Of a stretch of 64,000 bases of DNA, positions 46,173-55,890 are shown piece by piece. The DNA lies in the NCBI RefSeq assembly GCF_017168335.1, contig NZ_JABFAU010000013.1, forward strand, positions 24,202-88,201. The letters run 5' to 3'. Numbering within the stretch: the stretch's first letter is position 1; each line of letters starts with the position of its first letter. A model generated the notes under the pieces. The model was given only the letters and a program-made list of their open reading frames with translations. It did not search any database and was not told where the DNA came from. A program made the position numbers and the translations under genes. The stretch comes from Rhodococcus sp. KRD162 (lineage in GTDB: Bacteria > Actinomycetota > Actinomycetes > Mycobacteriales > Mycobacteriaceae).

Positions 46173-46940
46173 TCAGCGATAGACCAGGCCACCGTCGATC
46201 AACGGTGCCTGACCAGTCATGTAGTCCGAGTCCGGTCCGGCGAGATACGAGACGAACGCCGCGACGTCCTCGGGTGTCTGCGCGCGCCCCAGCGCGATGC
46301 CACCGACGAACTTGTCGTACGTCTCACCCTCCGCAGCACCGGTCAGCTCCGCGAATCGTTTGTCGATCGAGACCCACATGTCGGTTCCGACCACACCTGG
46401 GCAGTACGCGTTGACGGTGATCGACTCGGCGGCGTACTCCTTGGCGGCGGCCTGGGTGAGCGCCCGGACGGCGAATTTCGTCGCGCTGTAGACACCCAGC
46501 ATCGCGAACCCGTCGTGACCGGCGATCGATGAGGCGTTGATGATCTTGCCCTTGCGTCCGAGTGCCCTGAATTTCGCTGCGGCAGCTTGGATTCCCCACA
46601 GCACACCGTCGACGTTGACCGCCCATATCTTCTTCGTGTCCTCCGGACGAACATCGTCGATCGGGGCGACCTGCGCAATTCCCGCATTGTTGACGATGAC
46701 GTCGAACCCGCCGAGGGCACTGTGCGCGTGGTCGACGGCCGCGAACACCTGATCGCGATCACTGACGTCGGCCACGAATGTCGTTGCCTTCGAGCCTGTT
46801 CGACGCACCTCGTCCGCCACGCCGGCGATCTTGTCCTCGTTCAGGTCGGCCAGGGCGATGTCGTGCCCGTCCGTAGCCAACCGCAACGCGATGGCACGCC
46901 CGATTCCCTGACCGGCACCGGTCACCAACACCGCGCCCAT
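46173..46940 (-). CDS. Short-chain dehydrogenase, acetoin/diacetyl reductase-like
   Basis: The 255-residue SDR has the NAD(P) motif [11 protein letters not shown] at the N-terminus, NNAG near residue 85, catalytic Ser in NASSIAG and YSATK (Tyr/Lys) near 150. The sequence ([21 protein letters not shown]) is like BudC-type diacetyl reductase ((S)-acetoin forming). Its ATG shares one base with the stop of the butanediol dehydrogenase gene (TGATG), so they are coupled. Acetoin metabolism is a reasonable but unproven assignment. Confidence 0.87.
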   Translation of the reverse strand: MGAVLVTGAGQGIGRAIALRLATDGHDIALADLNEDKIAGVADEVRRTGSKATTFVADVSDRDQVFAAVDHAHSALGGFDVIVNNAGIAQVAPIDDVRPEDTKKIWAVNVDGVLWGIQAAAAKFRALGRKGKIINASSIAGHDGFAMLGVYSATKFAVRALTQAAAKEYAAESITVNAYCPGVVGTDMWVSIDKRFAELTGAAEGETYDKFVGGIALGRAQTPEDVAAFVSYLAGPDSDYMTGQAPLIDGGLVYR

Positions 46941-47995
46941 CACGCCACTCCGGTGGACGGGTCGACCAGGACTTTCATCTTCGTACCGGCGTGCAGAGCC
47001 TCGAACCCGTCGTCGATGACGCCGTCGAGCGTGATCTTGTCCACCCATCCGGTCGTGTCGTAGTGGCCCTTGCTCATCAGATCGATGACGGCTTCGTAGT
47101 CGGCCGAGGTGTAGCACAGCGATCCCTGGATTCGCGACTCGTTCATCACCAGCTTCTGCAGCGGTGTGGTCAAGGGCTTTTCGTAGATCGCGACGCTGAC
47201 CAGTGGCTTGCGCGCGCCGATGCATCCGAGTGCGGCCTCGACGGCCGGTTGCACGCCTGCCGCGTCGTAGATGGCGTCGGCACCGTTGCCGTCGGTGAGA
47301 TCGGCCATGTGGGCCGGGATGTCGATGGCCGTCGGATCCAGGGTCTTCGCGCCGAGAGCTTCGATCGATGCTCGACGCGTCGGTGACGGCTCGACGACGT
47401 AGACGTTGTCCAGTCCTTTGCCGCGCAGTGCGAACCACAGGCCGATGCCGATGGGGCCTGCTCCGAACACCATCGCGGTGTCCTCGGGCTTCGGATCTCC
47501 CAGCGTTGCTGCGTGATAGGCGACCGACATCGGTTCCACAAGAGCGCCGAGTTCGAGCGAGACGTTATCGGGCAAGGGGTGGATCATGTCGGTGGGGACC
47601 ACGGTGTATTCGGCCATTCCGCCGTCGGACATCAGTCCGTGGAAGCCGATCTGTGCGCAGATGTTGTAGTTGCCGGCGCGGCACGGCCCGCAGTGCCCAC
47701 AGCGGTAGATCGGTTCGATGGCGACCCGGTCACCCACTTCGATGCCGGTGACGCCTTTCCCGAGTTCGGTGATCGTCCCCGAGAACTCGTGGCCCAGCAC
47801 AAGCGGCATCTCCTGCTCGGTCAGCGGATGCGGCGAGGTGGGGATGAAGATGGGGCCGGCGTAGTACTCGTGCAGGTCGGTTCCGCAGATTCCGTTGAAC
47901 CCGATTTTGACCTTGACCTGCCCTTCACCCGGATTCGGCTCGGGTACGTCGGTGATCTCCACCTTGTTGGGGCCGTAGTACACAGCTGCGCGCAT
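46940..47995 (-). CDS. Zinc-dependent 2,3-butanediol dehydrogenase-like alcohol dehydrogenase
   Basis: The 351-residue medium-chain dehydrogenase shows the catalytic zinc site ([18 protein letters not shown]), the structural zinc cysteines ([15 protein letters not shown]) and a Rossmann motif ([12 protein letters not shown]). Close sequence features such as [11 protein letters not shown] are those of (R,R)-butanediol dehydrogenases. Paired with the SDR it could interconvert 2,3-butanediol, acetoin and diacetyl. The ATG has an AGGAG site. A large dyad lies 60-120 bp upstream. Confidence 0.88.
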   Translation of the reverse strand: MRAAVYYGPNKVEITDVPEPNPGEGQVKVKIGFNGICGTDLHEYYAGPIFIPTSPHPLTEQEMPLVLGHEFSGTITELGKGVTGIEVGDRVAIEPIYRCGHCGPCRAGNYNICAQIGFHGLMSDGGMAEYTVVPTDMIHPLPDNVSLELGALVEPMSVAYHAATLGDPKPEDTAMVFGAGPIGIGLWFALRGKGLDNVYVVEPSPTRRASIEALGAKTLDPTAIDIPAHMADLTDGNGADAIYDAAGVQPAVEAALGCIGARKPLVSVAIYEKPLTTPLQKLVMNESRIQGSLCYTSADYEAVIDLMSKGHYDTTGWVDKITLDGVIDDGFEALHAGTKMKVLVDPSTGVA

Positions 47996-48057
47996 CGGTT
48001 TTCACTCCTGACTGATTGGATGCGTACAGGTTTATGTGACCCGGAGCACAACCGCCA

Positions 48058-48112
48058 GGGTTGCAGCGCGTTGCACTGCGTCGGCACATGTGCAACCTCC
48101 CGCAACCCTGAC
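48058..48112. promoter_or_regulatory. 55-bp nested dyad, likely GAF-regulator binding site
   Basis: Two nested perfect inverted repeats share the centre at 48085. CAGGGTTGC (48058-48066) pairs with GCAACCCTG (48104-48112), and GTTGCAC (48072-48078) pairs with GTGCAAC (48092-48098). It lies between the divergent butanediol dehydrogenase (47995) and membrane protein (48175) genes. The four half-sites share TTGC/GCAA, suggesting two cooperating dimers. The neighbouring GAF regulator is the natural candidate. Confidence 0.7.
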
Positions 48113-48174
48113 GGCCTGGTGTGATTCAGCTCATAGTGACGGCGTCACCTTCGCCCACACCGAAACGAGCACCC

Positions 48175-49290
48175 ATGACCGCAACCGCAGACCGCCCCTT
48201 GAAGAATCCGAACGTCACTACGCCTCAAGGCAACTGGATCGTATTCGGCCTTGCGAACCTCGTAGCCGTGGTGGTCGTCTCACTTGCCACCTGGTACCTA
48301 CTGGCAGATCCCACCACCAGCCCGTGGAACTTCTATCCGCTGCCGTTCAACGCTGCGCTCTTCTGGGCGATCCTGTTCATCGTGTTCATCGGATTCGATT
48401 GCGAATTCGCCGGATTCGATTCGCTGAAGCAACCGATGCGCGGGATCGCCATCCTGGCCTCGACGGCCGTCTTCGCCGTCGCCGTCACCTGGATACTCGG
48501 CAGCGGCATCGGGGCGCTGTATCCAGATTTTTCCGGCTCCCGAGACGGTGGACTCGGATACTTCGCCGGGGCCCTGTTCGTGCTGTTCGGATTCGGCACC
48601 TGGGTGATGGTCGTCCTGAACTGGCAGCACTGGCCGTGGTCGATCCTGCCGATGAAGCAACCGCTGATCGGTCTGTGCGAGATCGCCTTCGTCGCCGTAC
48701 CGACGCTGGCGCTGTATTTCGTGTTCGGGCTGCCGTCGGTCTCACTGTCGGCCACCGACCCACTGATGTCCGTGGACACTGCGCTCGGCTGGTTCTACTC
48801 GATCGTGGTCTCGGTGATCCTCACCGGCCAGACTCTCGACAACTGGCCGTGGAAGTTGGCAGGCGGGGGCGGCCGGACGGCTCTGGCCGCGACTGTCGGC
48901 AACGCCGCTGTCGGAACCGCCATCTACTTCGCGATGGTCCCGTTGGCGAGGCTGCTCGTCGGCTCCGACGCCAGCGCCGAACTCGGTAGCGCGATCGGTC
49001 AGTTCCCCGCTCAGATCGGCGTCTGCTGGGCTTTCTGGATGATTTTCTGGGCCAACGGTTTCGGCAATCGCTTCCCCGCACCGGCACGCGCGCTCGTGAC
49101 CTTCGCGCTGGCCATCGGCACGTTCCTCGCGTACTACTTCCTCGTCGCGGAGCACGTCCTGCACGAGCCCGTCGTCGCCGCCGGCATCTCCGGCAACGCG
49201 CTGGGCTTCATCGATTGGTTGGTGCTGTGGACGCTCGTCTACGTCGTCGGCTTTCAGTCGCTCGGACTGAGGAAACTTGCACCGGCCTGA
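48175..49290 (+). CDS. Multi-pass membrane protein of unknown function
   Basis: The 371-residue protein has about ten hydrophobic segments and no family motif I recognise. Trp-rich membrane segments (WVMVVLNWQHWPW, VCWAFWMIFWANGFGNRFP) stand out. It is co-directional with the flavin monooxygenase gene 92 bp downstream and divergent from the dehydrogenase pair, so a role in substrate uptake or sensing is possible. ATG 48175 is preferred over an upstream in-frame codon at 48121. Confidence 0.7.
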   Translation: MTATADRPLKNPNVTTPQGNWIVFGLANLVAVVVVSLATWYLLADPTTSPWNFYPLPFNAALFWAILFIVFIGFDCEFAGFDSLKQPMRGIAILASTAVFAVAVTWILGSGIGALYPDFSGSRDGGLGYFAGALFVLFGFGTWVMVVLNWQHWPWSILPMKQPLIGLCEIAFVAVPTLALYFVFGLPSVSLSATDPLMSVDTALGWFYSIVVSVILTGQTLDNWPWKLAGGGGRTALAATVGNAAVGTAIYFAMVPLARLLVGSDASAELGSAIGQFPAQIGVCWAFWMIFWANGFGNRFPAPARALVTFALAIGTFLAYYFLVAEHVLHEPVVAAGISGNALGFIDWLVLWTLVYVVGFQSLGLRKLAPA

Positions 49291-49311
49291 CCCGCTGCAA
49301 CCCACTGCAAC
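49277..49311. promoter_or_regulatory. TTGCAC / TGCAAC motif copies before the monooxygenase gene
   Basis: TTGCAC (49277-49282) is followed by TGCAAC at 49296-49301 and again at 49306-49311. These match the half-sites of the dyad at 48058-48112, and the first pair has the same 13-bp spacing as the inner pair there. They lie 70-105 bp before the monooxygenase ATG and partly within the 3' end of the membrane protein gene. Confidence 0.55.
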
Positions 49312-49382
49312 TCTCGACCCCATCACACAATCGGAGTGTGCTGGGTCACACAACGCGCACACTTTCGTCACGAGGAGTTTTC

Positions 49383-51224
49383 ATGACCCAGACCATCGAG
49401 CCTGCCTCGATCACTCGCACGCACACCCCACAGGAACGTGTCGACGCCTGGTTGGCGAAATTCGAGGAAGCGCTGGTCGCCCGCGATATTTCCCGCGTTG
49501 CCTGCATGTTCGCCGTCAGCAGCTTCTGGCGCGACCTGGTCACGTTCACGTGGAACATCAAAACCGTCGAGGGCCGCGAAGGCGTCGCCGACATGCTCGC
49601 CGAACGACTCGACGACACCGATCCGACGGGCTTTCACACCACCGAGACCCCCGACGAGTCGGACGGCGTCATCTCGGCATGGATCGAGTTCGAAACCGCG
49701 ACCAGCCGGGGCAGGGGGCATCTGCGCCTGACCGTCGACGCCGATACCGGCGACGATATCGCGTGGACGCTGCTGACCACTATGCAGGAGCTCAAGGGGT
49801 ACGAGGAGCGTCAGGGCAGGTCGCGTATCAAGGGCGCGGTGCACGGCTCGAACGCCGATACCCAGAACTGGGCGGAGAAGAAGGAGATCGAGGAGAAGGA
49901 ACTCGGCTACAGCGTGCAGCCGTACGCTCTCGTCGTCGGCGGCGGTCAGGGCGGCATCGCTCTCGGCGCTCGGTTCCGCCAGCTGGGTGTGCCGGCGATC
50001 GTCGTTGACCGTGCCGAACGTCCCGGCGACCAGTGGCGCGGACGCTACAAGTCGCTGTGCCTGCACGACCCGGTCTGGTACGACCACCTTCCGTATCTGC
50101 CGTTCCCGCCGAACTGGCCGGTGTTCGCGCCGAAGGACAAGATCGGCGACTGGCTCGAGATGTACACCAAGGTGATGGAAGTTCCGTACTGGTCCAAGAC
50201 CACCGCGAAATCCGCCACCTACGACGAGACGGCGAAGGAGTGGACCGTCGTCGTCGACCGGGACGGCGAGGAAGTGATCCTGCGGCCCAAGCAGTTGGTG
50301 ATGGCCACCGGTATGTCGGGCAAGAAGAACGTTCCGAATTTCCCCGGCATGGACGAATTCGAGGGTGAGCAGCACCATTCCAGCGAACATCCCGGTCCCG
50401 ACGCCTATGTCGGCAAGCGCGTCGTGGTGGTCGGTTCCAACAACTCCGCGCACGACATCTGCAAGGCGCTCTACGAGACGGGCGTCGATGTGACGATGCT
50501 GCAGCGCTCCTCGACGCATATCGTCAAGTCCGATTCGCTGTGCGAGATCGCGCTCGGTGACCTGTACTCCGAGCGGGCCGTCGAATCCGGGATGACGACG
50601 AACAAGGCCGATCTGACGTTCGCTTCGCTGCCCTACCGGATCATGCACGAGTTCCAGATTCCGGTGTATCAGCAGATCGCGGAGCAGGACAAGGACTTCT
50701 ACGATCGGCTGGAGAAGGCCGGCTTCCAACTCGACTTCGGCGACGACGGCTCCGGGCTGTTCATGAAGTACCTGCGTCGCGGCTCGGGCTACTACATCGA
50801 TGTCGGCGCATCCGAACTGGTTGCGGACGGCAAGATCAAACTCGTTGCCGGGCAGGTGGATCGCATCAGCAAGACCGGTGTCGTGCTGGAGGACGGCACC
50901 GAACTGCCTGCCGATCTCATCGTCTACGCCACCGGCTACGGCTCGATGAACGGCTGGGTCGCCGATCTGATCGATCAGGAGACCGCGGACAAGGTCGGCA
51001 AGTGCTGGGGCCTCGGCTCGGACACCACCAAGGATCCCGGCCCCTGGGAGGGCGAGCAGCGCAATATGTGGAAGCCAACGCAGCAGGAGAACTTCTGGTT
51101 CCACGGCGGCAATCTGCACCAGTCACGGCACTATTCGCTGTATCTCGCGCTGCAGATCAAAGCGCGCTACGAGGGCATCGACACTCCGGTGTACGGGCTG
51201 CAGGAAGTGCATCACCTTCGGTGA
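49383..51224 (+). CDS. NTF2-like domain fused to flavin-containing monooxygenase
   Basis: The 613-residue protein starts with an NTF2/SnoaL-like domain (residues 15-130). The FAD-binding Rossmann motif (VVGGGQGGIALGARF) follows near 181, and an NADPH motif (VVVVGSNNSAHDI) near 345. The segment EFEGEQHHSSEH just before the NADPH motif resembles the FMO fingerprint FxGxxxHxxx but lacks the usual final aromatic residue. It should insert one oxygen atom into a ketone, amine or sulfide. The ATG has a GAGGAG site. Context suggests a small ketone or alcohol substrate, which is an inference. Confidence 0.88.
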   Translation: MTQTIEPASITRTHTPQERVDAWLAKFEEALVARDISRVACMFAVSSFWRDLVTFTWNIKTVEGREGVADMLAERLDDTDPTGFHTTETPDESDGVISAWIEFETATSRGRGHLRLTVDADTGDDIAWTLLTTMQELKGYEERQGRSRIKGAVHGSNADTQNWAEKKEIEEKELGYSVQPYALVVGGGQGGIALGARFRQLGVPAIVVDRAERPGDQWRGRYKSLCLHDPVWYDHLPYLPFPPNWPVFAPKDKIGDWLEMYTKVMEVPYWSKTTAKSATYDETAKEWTVVVDRDGEEVILRPKQLVMATGMSGKKNVPNFPGMDEFEGEQHHSSEHPGPDAYVGKRVVVVGSNNSAHDICKALYETGVDVTMLQRSSTHIVKSDSLCEIALGDLYSERAVESGMTTNKADLTFASLPYRIMHEFQIPVYQQIAEQDKDFYDRLEKAGFQLDFGDDGSGLFMKYLRRGSGYYIDVGASELVADGKIKLVAGQVDRISKTGVVLEDGTELPADLIVYATGYGSMNGWVADLIDQETADKVGKCWGLGSDTTKDPGPWEGEQRNMWKPTQQENFWFHGGNLHQSRHYSLYLALQIKARYEGIDTPVYGLQEVHHLR

Positions 51225-51226
51225 CG

Positions 51227-51272
51227 CAGGTGCACGGAAGTTCGTGGTCTGCTACGAACTTCCGTGCACCTG
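51227..51272. terminator. 19-bp-arm inverted repeat after the monooxygenase gene
   Basis: Arms 51227-51245 and 51254-51272 (CAGGTGCACGGAAGTTCGT and its complement) are perfectly paired around an 8-nt loop. The stem starts 2 bp after the stop codon. The rest of the 217-bp gap up to the esterase stop shows nothing I can name. Confidence 0.72.
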
Positions 51273-51440
51273 GTTGGCGGCTTTTTCGTCCGTCACCGGG
51301 CTATCGTGCGGTTGTACCTGGAACTGCTGCCCTTCCTGTCGATTTCGTCTCGAATCGGTGGCGGTCTCGTCGTGCTGGTCCTGTCCTTGCTCGGCCCAGT
51401 GGTGCTTTAGTCGGGGCCGGAGGGCTGGGGTGCGCCCCTC

Positions 51441-52913
51441 TCAGCGCACCCCGTCCCACACCGCGCGGGTTGCCGGTCTCGGATCGAGGGCGACGCCGGG
51501 TTGGTTGCCGAACATCATCACCGCGCGCTCCGTCCCGTACCGTTCCCAGCCGGGAGAGCCGTCACGCACGAATTCGACCCAGGCGCGGTGCATCTGGTCG
51601 GCCACCTGTTGCGGTGGGTTCGGGCCCGTGATGCGCTCGGTCTCGGGCTTGTGCAGCATGTCGAACACGAACGGGATCTCCAGCGCATGGCAGGCTCCGA
51701 GAGCGCCATCGAACAGCGAAGAGCGCCAAGTGAATTCGTAGACATAGGCGTTGCCCGAGCGGGCTTCGACCAGACGTGTGGCCGGGATGCGGAAGAACCA
51801 GTCGGTCATGACGGCTATCATCAGCTCGCCCGCCGAGGCATCGGGAAACTGCTCGCGGTACCGGTCCAGCACCGACGGATCGGCCCGGTACCCGGCCAGG
51901 ATCGCCTTCACGTAGTCCTCGGTGATGTGCGGCATCAGACCCGCCGGAACGATGAAGAACGCATGCTCCTCACTGGTGGTTCCGATCAGCACATCCACCT
52001 GTGCGCTCGCGCCCTCGCTGATACGCGAATACGGCAGTTCTGCAACGACATCGCCGTCGATACAGGGCTCGAACGCCATCATGTTCACGGCAACCTCCCC
52101 CCATGCTCCGGTCGGAGCCTCCGCCGCGATGCGATCGGACAGATCGCGTTGCGCGTCGACCAGGGTGTCCACCGGCACCGAGCCCAGGCCTTCGACCGTC
52201 GCCTCGACGCCGAGCGAGGACGCCAATGCCGCGGAGACCTTTCCAGCGGTCTCGGCGGTGATGACGTGGTGCCCGGCACCGCTCTGCAGAATCGCTCGTC
52301 GGAAGAGCCCCTCCGCTCGCGGCATAGACATCAGAGTCCCGACGCTCATCGCCCCGGCCGACTCCCCCGCTATGGTGACGCGAGCAGGGTCGCCGCCGTA
52401 GGCCGCGATGTGGTCACGCACCCACTCCAGAGCCGCGACTTGATCGAGTATCCCCCGGTTCGCCGGGGCACCGTCGATCAGCGCGAAACCGTCGACTCCC
52501 AGTCGGTAGTTGACGACCACGGCCACCACGCCGTCTCGGGCGAAGGCGGTGCCGTCGTAGGTGGGGATGGCGTTGCTGCCGTTGACGAATGCGCCGCCGT
52601 GGATCCAGACGAACACCGGTGCCGACCCGGCGACATCAGGGGTGAAGACGTTGACGTTCAGACAGTCTTCACCGGGCACCACGGGCTCGCTGAGGATCTC
52701 ACTGGTCGGCGGCCGGTAGCCGACCTTGGGGACGGTGGCCCCGAGTTCGAGGGCGTCGCGCTCACCGTCCCAGGTCGGCGGAGGCGAGGGGGCTTGAAAT
52801 CGACGGGGCCCGAACGGGGCCTCGGCGTACGGCACGCCGAGAAACGCAGTGACCCCTGCGTCGGTCCGACCGCGCACCCGGCCTTGAGGAGTATCGACGG
52901 TGATCGTGTCCAT
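51441..52913 (-). CDS. Type B carboxylesterase
   Basis: The 490-residue alpha/beta hydrolase has the nucleophile elbow GESAGAMS near residue 190, a GTTSEEHAFF segment with the acid near 310, and ACHALEIPFVF with the catalytic His near 405. The N-terminal TPQGRVRGR and EDCLNVNVF motifs are typical of carboxylesterase family B. No signal peptide is seen, so it is probably intracellular. Substrate is unknown. It is co-directional with the aldo/keto reductase gene upstream, 45 bp apart. Confidence 0.9.
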   Translation of the reverse strand: MDTITVDTPQGRVRGRTDAGVTAFLGVPYAEAPFGPRRFQAPSPPPTWDGERDALELGATVPKVGYRPPTSEILSEPVVPGEDCLNVNVFTPDVAGSAPVFVWIHGGAFVNGSNAIPTYDGTAFARDGVVAVVVNYRLGVDGFALIDGAPANRGILDQVAALEWVRDHIAAYGGDPARVTIAGESAGAMSVGTLMSMPRAEGLFRRAILQSGAGHHVITAETAGKVSAALASSLGVEATVEGLGSVPVDTLVDAQRDLSDRIAAEAPTGAWGEVAVNMMAFEPCIDGDVVAELPYSRISEGASAQVDVLIGTTSEEHAFFIVPAGLMPHITEDYVKAILAGYRADPSVLDRYREQFPDASAGELMIAVMTDWFFRIPATRLVEARSGNAYVYEFTWRSSLFDGALGACHALEIPFVFDMLHKPETERITGPNPPQQVADQMHRAWVEFVRDGSPGWERYGTERAVMMFGNQPGVALDPRPATRAVWDGVR

Positions 52914-52958
52914 ATCTCATTTCTACTCTGCTCGGATCGGACCGGCGCCCTCAGGCGA

Positions 52959-53963
52959 TCAGACCAGTCGCGCTTCCGGCGAACCGGTCTTGCCCGGGTC
53001 GCGCTCGACCGAATCACCGAGGGCATCGTCGATCTTGGCGAGCACGTCGGCTTCGAGGGTCACCTCGGAAGCCTTGATGTTCTCGGCGATCTGCTCGGGG
53101 CGGGAGGCCCCGACCAGTGCGGCGGCGATGTTGTCGTTGGCGAGGACCCATGCAACGGCCAACTGCGCCATGGTGATTCCCAGATCGTCGGCGATGGGCT
53201 TCAGTTGCTGCACGCGGGTGAGCGTCGTGTCGTCGAGGTAGCGCGCGATCATCTTGTCGCCGCCCTTGTCGTCCTTGGCCCGCGAGCCGTCGGGCAAGGG
53301 TTGACCGGGGAGGTACTTCCCGGTGAGCACGCCCTGGGCAATGGGCGACCAGACGATCTGTGAGATGCCCAGGTCCTTGGACGTCGGAATCACCTGGTCC
53401 TCGATGACGCGCCACAGCGCCGAGTACTGCGGCTGGTTCGAGATGATGGAGAAGCCGTCCTGACGGGCCAGTTCCTGCCCGCGACGCAGTTGATCGGCCG
53501 TCCATTCCGACACTCCGATGTACAGGGCTTTGCCCTGACGGACCACGTCACCGAATGCGGCAATGGTCTCTTCGAGCGGAGTCTCGACGTCGTAGCGGTG
53601 CGCCTGGTAGAGGTCGACGTAGTCGGTGCCGAGCCGACGCAGCGAGGCGTCGATACCTTCGAGGATGTGCTTGCGGGAGAGTCCGGTGTCGTTCGGGCCC
53701 TTGGGTCCGACGGGGAAGTAGACCTTGGTGAAGATCTCGAGCGATTCTCGACGCTCTCCCTTCAATGCGTCGCCGAGGACGCACTCGGCTGCCCCGTTGG
53801 CGTAGACATCCGCGGTGTCGAACGTGGTGATGCCTGCATCGAGGGCCGCACGCACACATTCGGTGGCGATGTCGTTCTCCACCTGCGATCCGTGCGTGAG
53901 CCAGTTTCCGTACGTGATCTCCGAAATTTTCAGTCCGCTGTTTCCCAGGTATCTGTAGGCCAT
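52959..53963 (-). CDS. Aldo/keto reductase (potassium-channel beta-subunit type)
   Basis: The 334-residue TIM-barrel enzyme has the catalytic tetrad in DTADVYANG (Asp, Tyr, near residue 50), TKVYFPVG (Lys) and YQAHRYD (His), and NADPH-binding residues in GASRPEQIAENI near 285. It reduces small aldehydes or ketones; the natural substrate is unknown. A TACCGT box lies exactly 7 nt before the ATG, so the mRNA is probably leaderless. Confidence 0.9.
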   Translation of the reverse strand: MAYRYLGNSGLKISEITYGNWLTHGSQVENDIATECVRAALDAGITTFDTADVYANGAAECVLGDALKGERRESLEIFTKVYFPVGPKGPNDTGLSRKHILEGIDASLRRLGTDYVDLYQAHRYDVETPLEETIAAFGDVVRQGKALYIGVSEWTADQLRRGQELARQDGFSIISNQPQYSALWRVIEDQVIPTSKDLGISQIVWSPIAQGVLTGKYLPGQPLPDGSRAKDDKGGDKMIARYLDDTTLTRVQQLKPIADDLGITMAQLAVAWVLANDNIAAALVGASRPEQIAENIKASEVTLEADVLAKIDDALGDSVERDPGKTGSPEARLV

Positions 53964-54113
53964 GAAAAAAACGGTACTCCCATCACCGTCCGGTGCACCG
54001 CTGCGTCTCCTCGTCGATCACGCATCGCGACGCCATGTGCCGATTCGTCGAAACGGGTTGCCACCGGGCCCGATCTGCGGCGGGTCGGAGCGCGTCCTAC
54101 CCGTCGTCCGCCG

Positions 54114-55418
54114 TCACAGTGGGCGTCGACGCCGGTGGAGCGCTTCGATCCCGATCCCTGCAATGACCACTGCTGCGAACGCCACGCCGGTCGAGATCCA
54201 CAGATCGACACCCGGCGAGAACGCGCTGGTATCGATCGAGGTCAGAGGGGTGTACGCGGTCCAGCCGTAGGTGAGCACCATCGGCACTGTGATCGCCACC
54301 GGCACAGTGAGACCGATGGTCGACGACGAGGGCTCGGCAGGAGTGCACGAGAGGTAGAGGTACACCGCGGCCGCTGGAAAGGCGACCAGGCCTGCCACGT
54401 AGTTCACATTGTCCAGCGGCGGACGATCGAACAAGGCCGTCGCGCAGACGAGTGCCAGCACCGAACAGCCTGCCACCGGATGCTTCCAGCGCAGGGCGAG
54501 CGCGGCACCGGCCGCAACCGACGCAGCCGTGGCAACAATCACACCTGACACCCAGATCGGACTGGCCGAGACATCGACGGCGACCGCGGGAACGGTGGAG
54601 GAGGCGGCGAGCACAGCGAGGCCGGCGAGCACCATCGTTCCGCCGAGACCGGGCAGTAGCGCCGCTGCAGCAACACATATCGGGATCGCGAGCACACCCA
54701 GGTAGAAGTGCCCGGCGAGGTCGGATCCTCCGTCGTACAGCTGCTGCAGGAACAGCCAGTGAATCAGCAGTCCGCATCCTGAAATCAGTACGGCGGCCAG
54801 GACAATTCGGCCCACATGAACGCCCGGTACCGCGTGACTCGAGTGGCCTGTCCCCGTCTCGGCCCCGGTGTCCGCGGTCGCACGTCCCAGTGCCACGGCC
54901 AGTGCGATGGCCGTCAGCAGCGCCAGCACGGGAATCACGATCGGTGTGGTGCGCTCCGATTCGAGGAGATAGTCCTGATAGCGGCGTGGGGTGTCGCTTT
55001 CGAGCGCCACGACGGCACCCGCGGTCAACAGTCCGGCGAGGAAGGACGCGATCAGAGCACGCTGCAGCCCAACACTTTTCGACTCGCTGCTGCGTGAGTG
55101 GCGAGCCACCGCTGCACTACCGCCCAGCAAGACACCCCCGGAGATCACCGCGATGTACTCGAAGACGCCGGCGGGCACGAGCACAGCTGACATCCCTCCG
55201 GCCACGACTGCGGCGATCGAGACGGCTGCGAGTGCCGTTCTCCCTCGCACGAACAATGCAAGCAAGGTCGCGGCGATCACTGCGATCGCAAGTACCCCAC
55301 CGCCGCTGGAGAGCAGCAGCCCACCGATCGACCCGCCGCCGGCGAGGTCGATACCGCTCGATTGTGCAAGTAGCAGACCGGACACGAAGCCCGAGAGCAG
55401 AACCGCGAGCGCAATCAT
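54114..55418 (-). CDS. Multi-pass membrane protein of unknown function
   Basis: The 434-residue protein is mostly hydrophobic, with about twelve predicted helices, and begins MIALAVLLSGFVSGLLLAQ. No transporter signature is recognised. It starts 7 bp after the MarR stop, so it belongs to the DJ-1-MarR operon and is likely under that repressor. The frame is open upstream to 55715 but only through the MarR gene. The 150-bp gap to the aldo/keto reductase contains no feature beyond that gene's promoter. Confidence 0.7.
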   Translation of the reverse strand: MIALAVLLSGFVSGLLLAQSSGIDLAGGGSIGGLLLSSGGGVLAIAVIAATLLALFVRGRTALAAVSIAAVVAGGMSAVLVPAGVFEYIAVISGGVLLGGSAAVARHSRSSESKSVGLQRALIASFLAGLLTAGAVVALESDTPRRYQDYLLESERTTPIVIPVLALLTAIALAVALGRATADTGAETGTGHSSHAVPGVHVGRIVLAAVLISGCGLLIHWLFLQQLYDGGSDLAGHFYLGVLAIPICVAAAALLPGLGGTMVLAGLAVLAASSTVPAVAVDVSASPIWVSGVIVATAASVAAGAALALRWKHPVAGCSVLALVCATALFDRPPLDNVNYVAGLVAFPAAAVYLYLSCTPAEPSSSTIGLTVPVAITVPMVLTYGWTAYTPLTSIDTSAFSPGVDLWISTGVAFAAVVIAGIGIEALHRRRRPL

Positions 55419-55425
55419 GACCGAA

Positions 55426-55890
55426 TTATGCACTGCCGGTGCGAAAGTTTCGCGATGCCTCCAGAATCTTCGCCAAGGTCGCTGCAAATGAACGCAATTC
55501 GCTCTCGCCCACCGACGTCCCCACGGCATCGGACCATGCGTATTGCGCGTCCCGCAGGGAGGCGACGGTCTCGCGCCCCTTCGGTGTGGGTTCGAGGAGC
55601 TTGGATCGCTTGTGATGTGGGTTGTCGACGTAGACCGCCCAGCCCTTGTCGACCAACAGATTTGCGGTGCGTTGCACACTCTGCCTGGCCAGACCCAGCC
55701 CGACGCGTCGCGCAATATCGGCGACGGACAGGGGCTCGTCGAGGGTAGCTCCCAGTACCTGCCACCATGCCGGTGTCAGACCCGTCGGCTCGGTGATGTC
55801 ATGCGCCGCTGCGAGGAATTCGCCGTTGAGCTCGAAGACAGGCAACACCAGAGCGGTCAGCGCATCACCTTCCGGAGTGCGTTGTTTCAT
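55426..55890 (-). CDS. MarR-family transcriptional regulator
   Basis: The 154-residue protein has a winged helix with SVADIARRVGLGLARQSVQRTANLLVDKG as the reading region and a basic wing (NPHHKRSKLLEPTPKG). Its start overlaps the DJ-1-like gene stop by 4 bp. Two matching palindromes (TGACAG-N4-CTGTCA) lie upstream of the DJ-1 gene, the probable autoregulatory operators. Confidence 0.87.
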   Translation of the reverse strand: MKQRTPEGDALTALVLPVFELNGEFLAAAHDITEPTGLTPAWWQVLGATLDEPLSVADIARRVGLGLARQSVQRTANLLVDKGWAVYVDNPHHKRSKLLEPTPKGRETVASLRDAQYAWSDAVGTSVGESELRSFAATLAKILEASRNFRTGSA

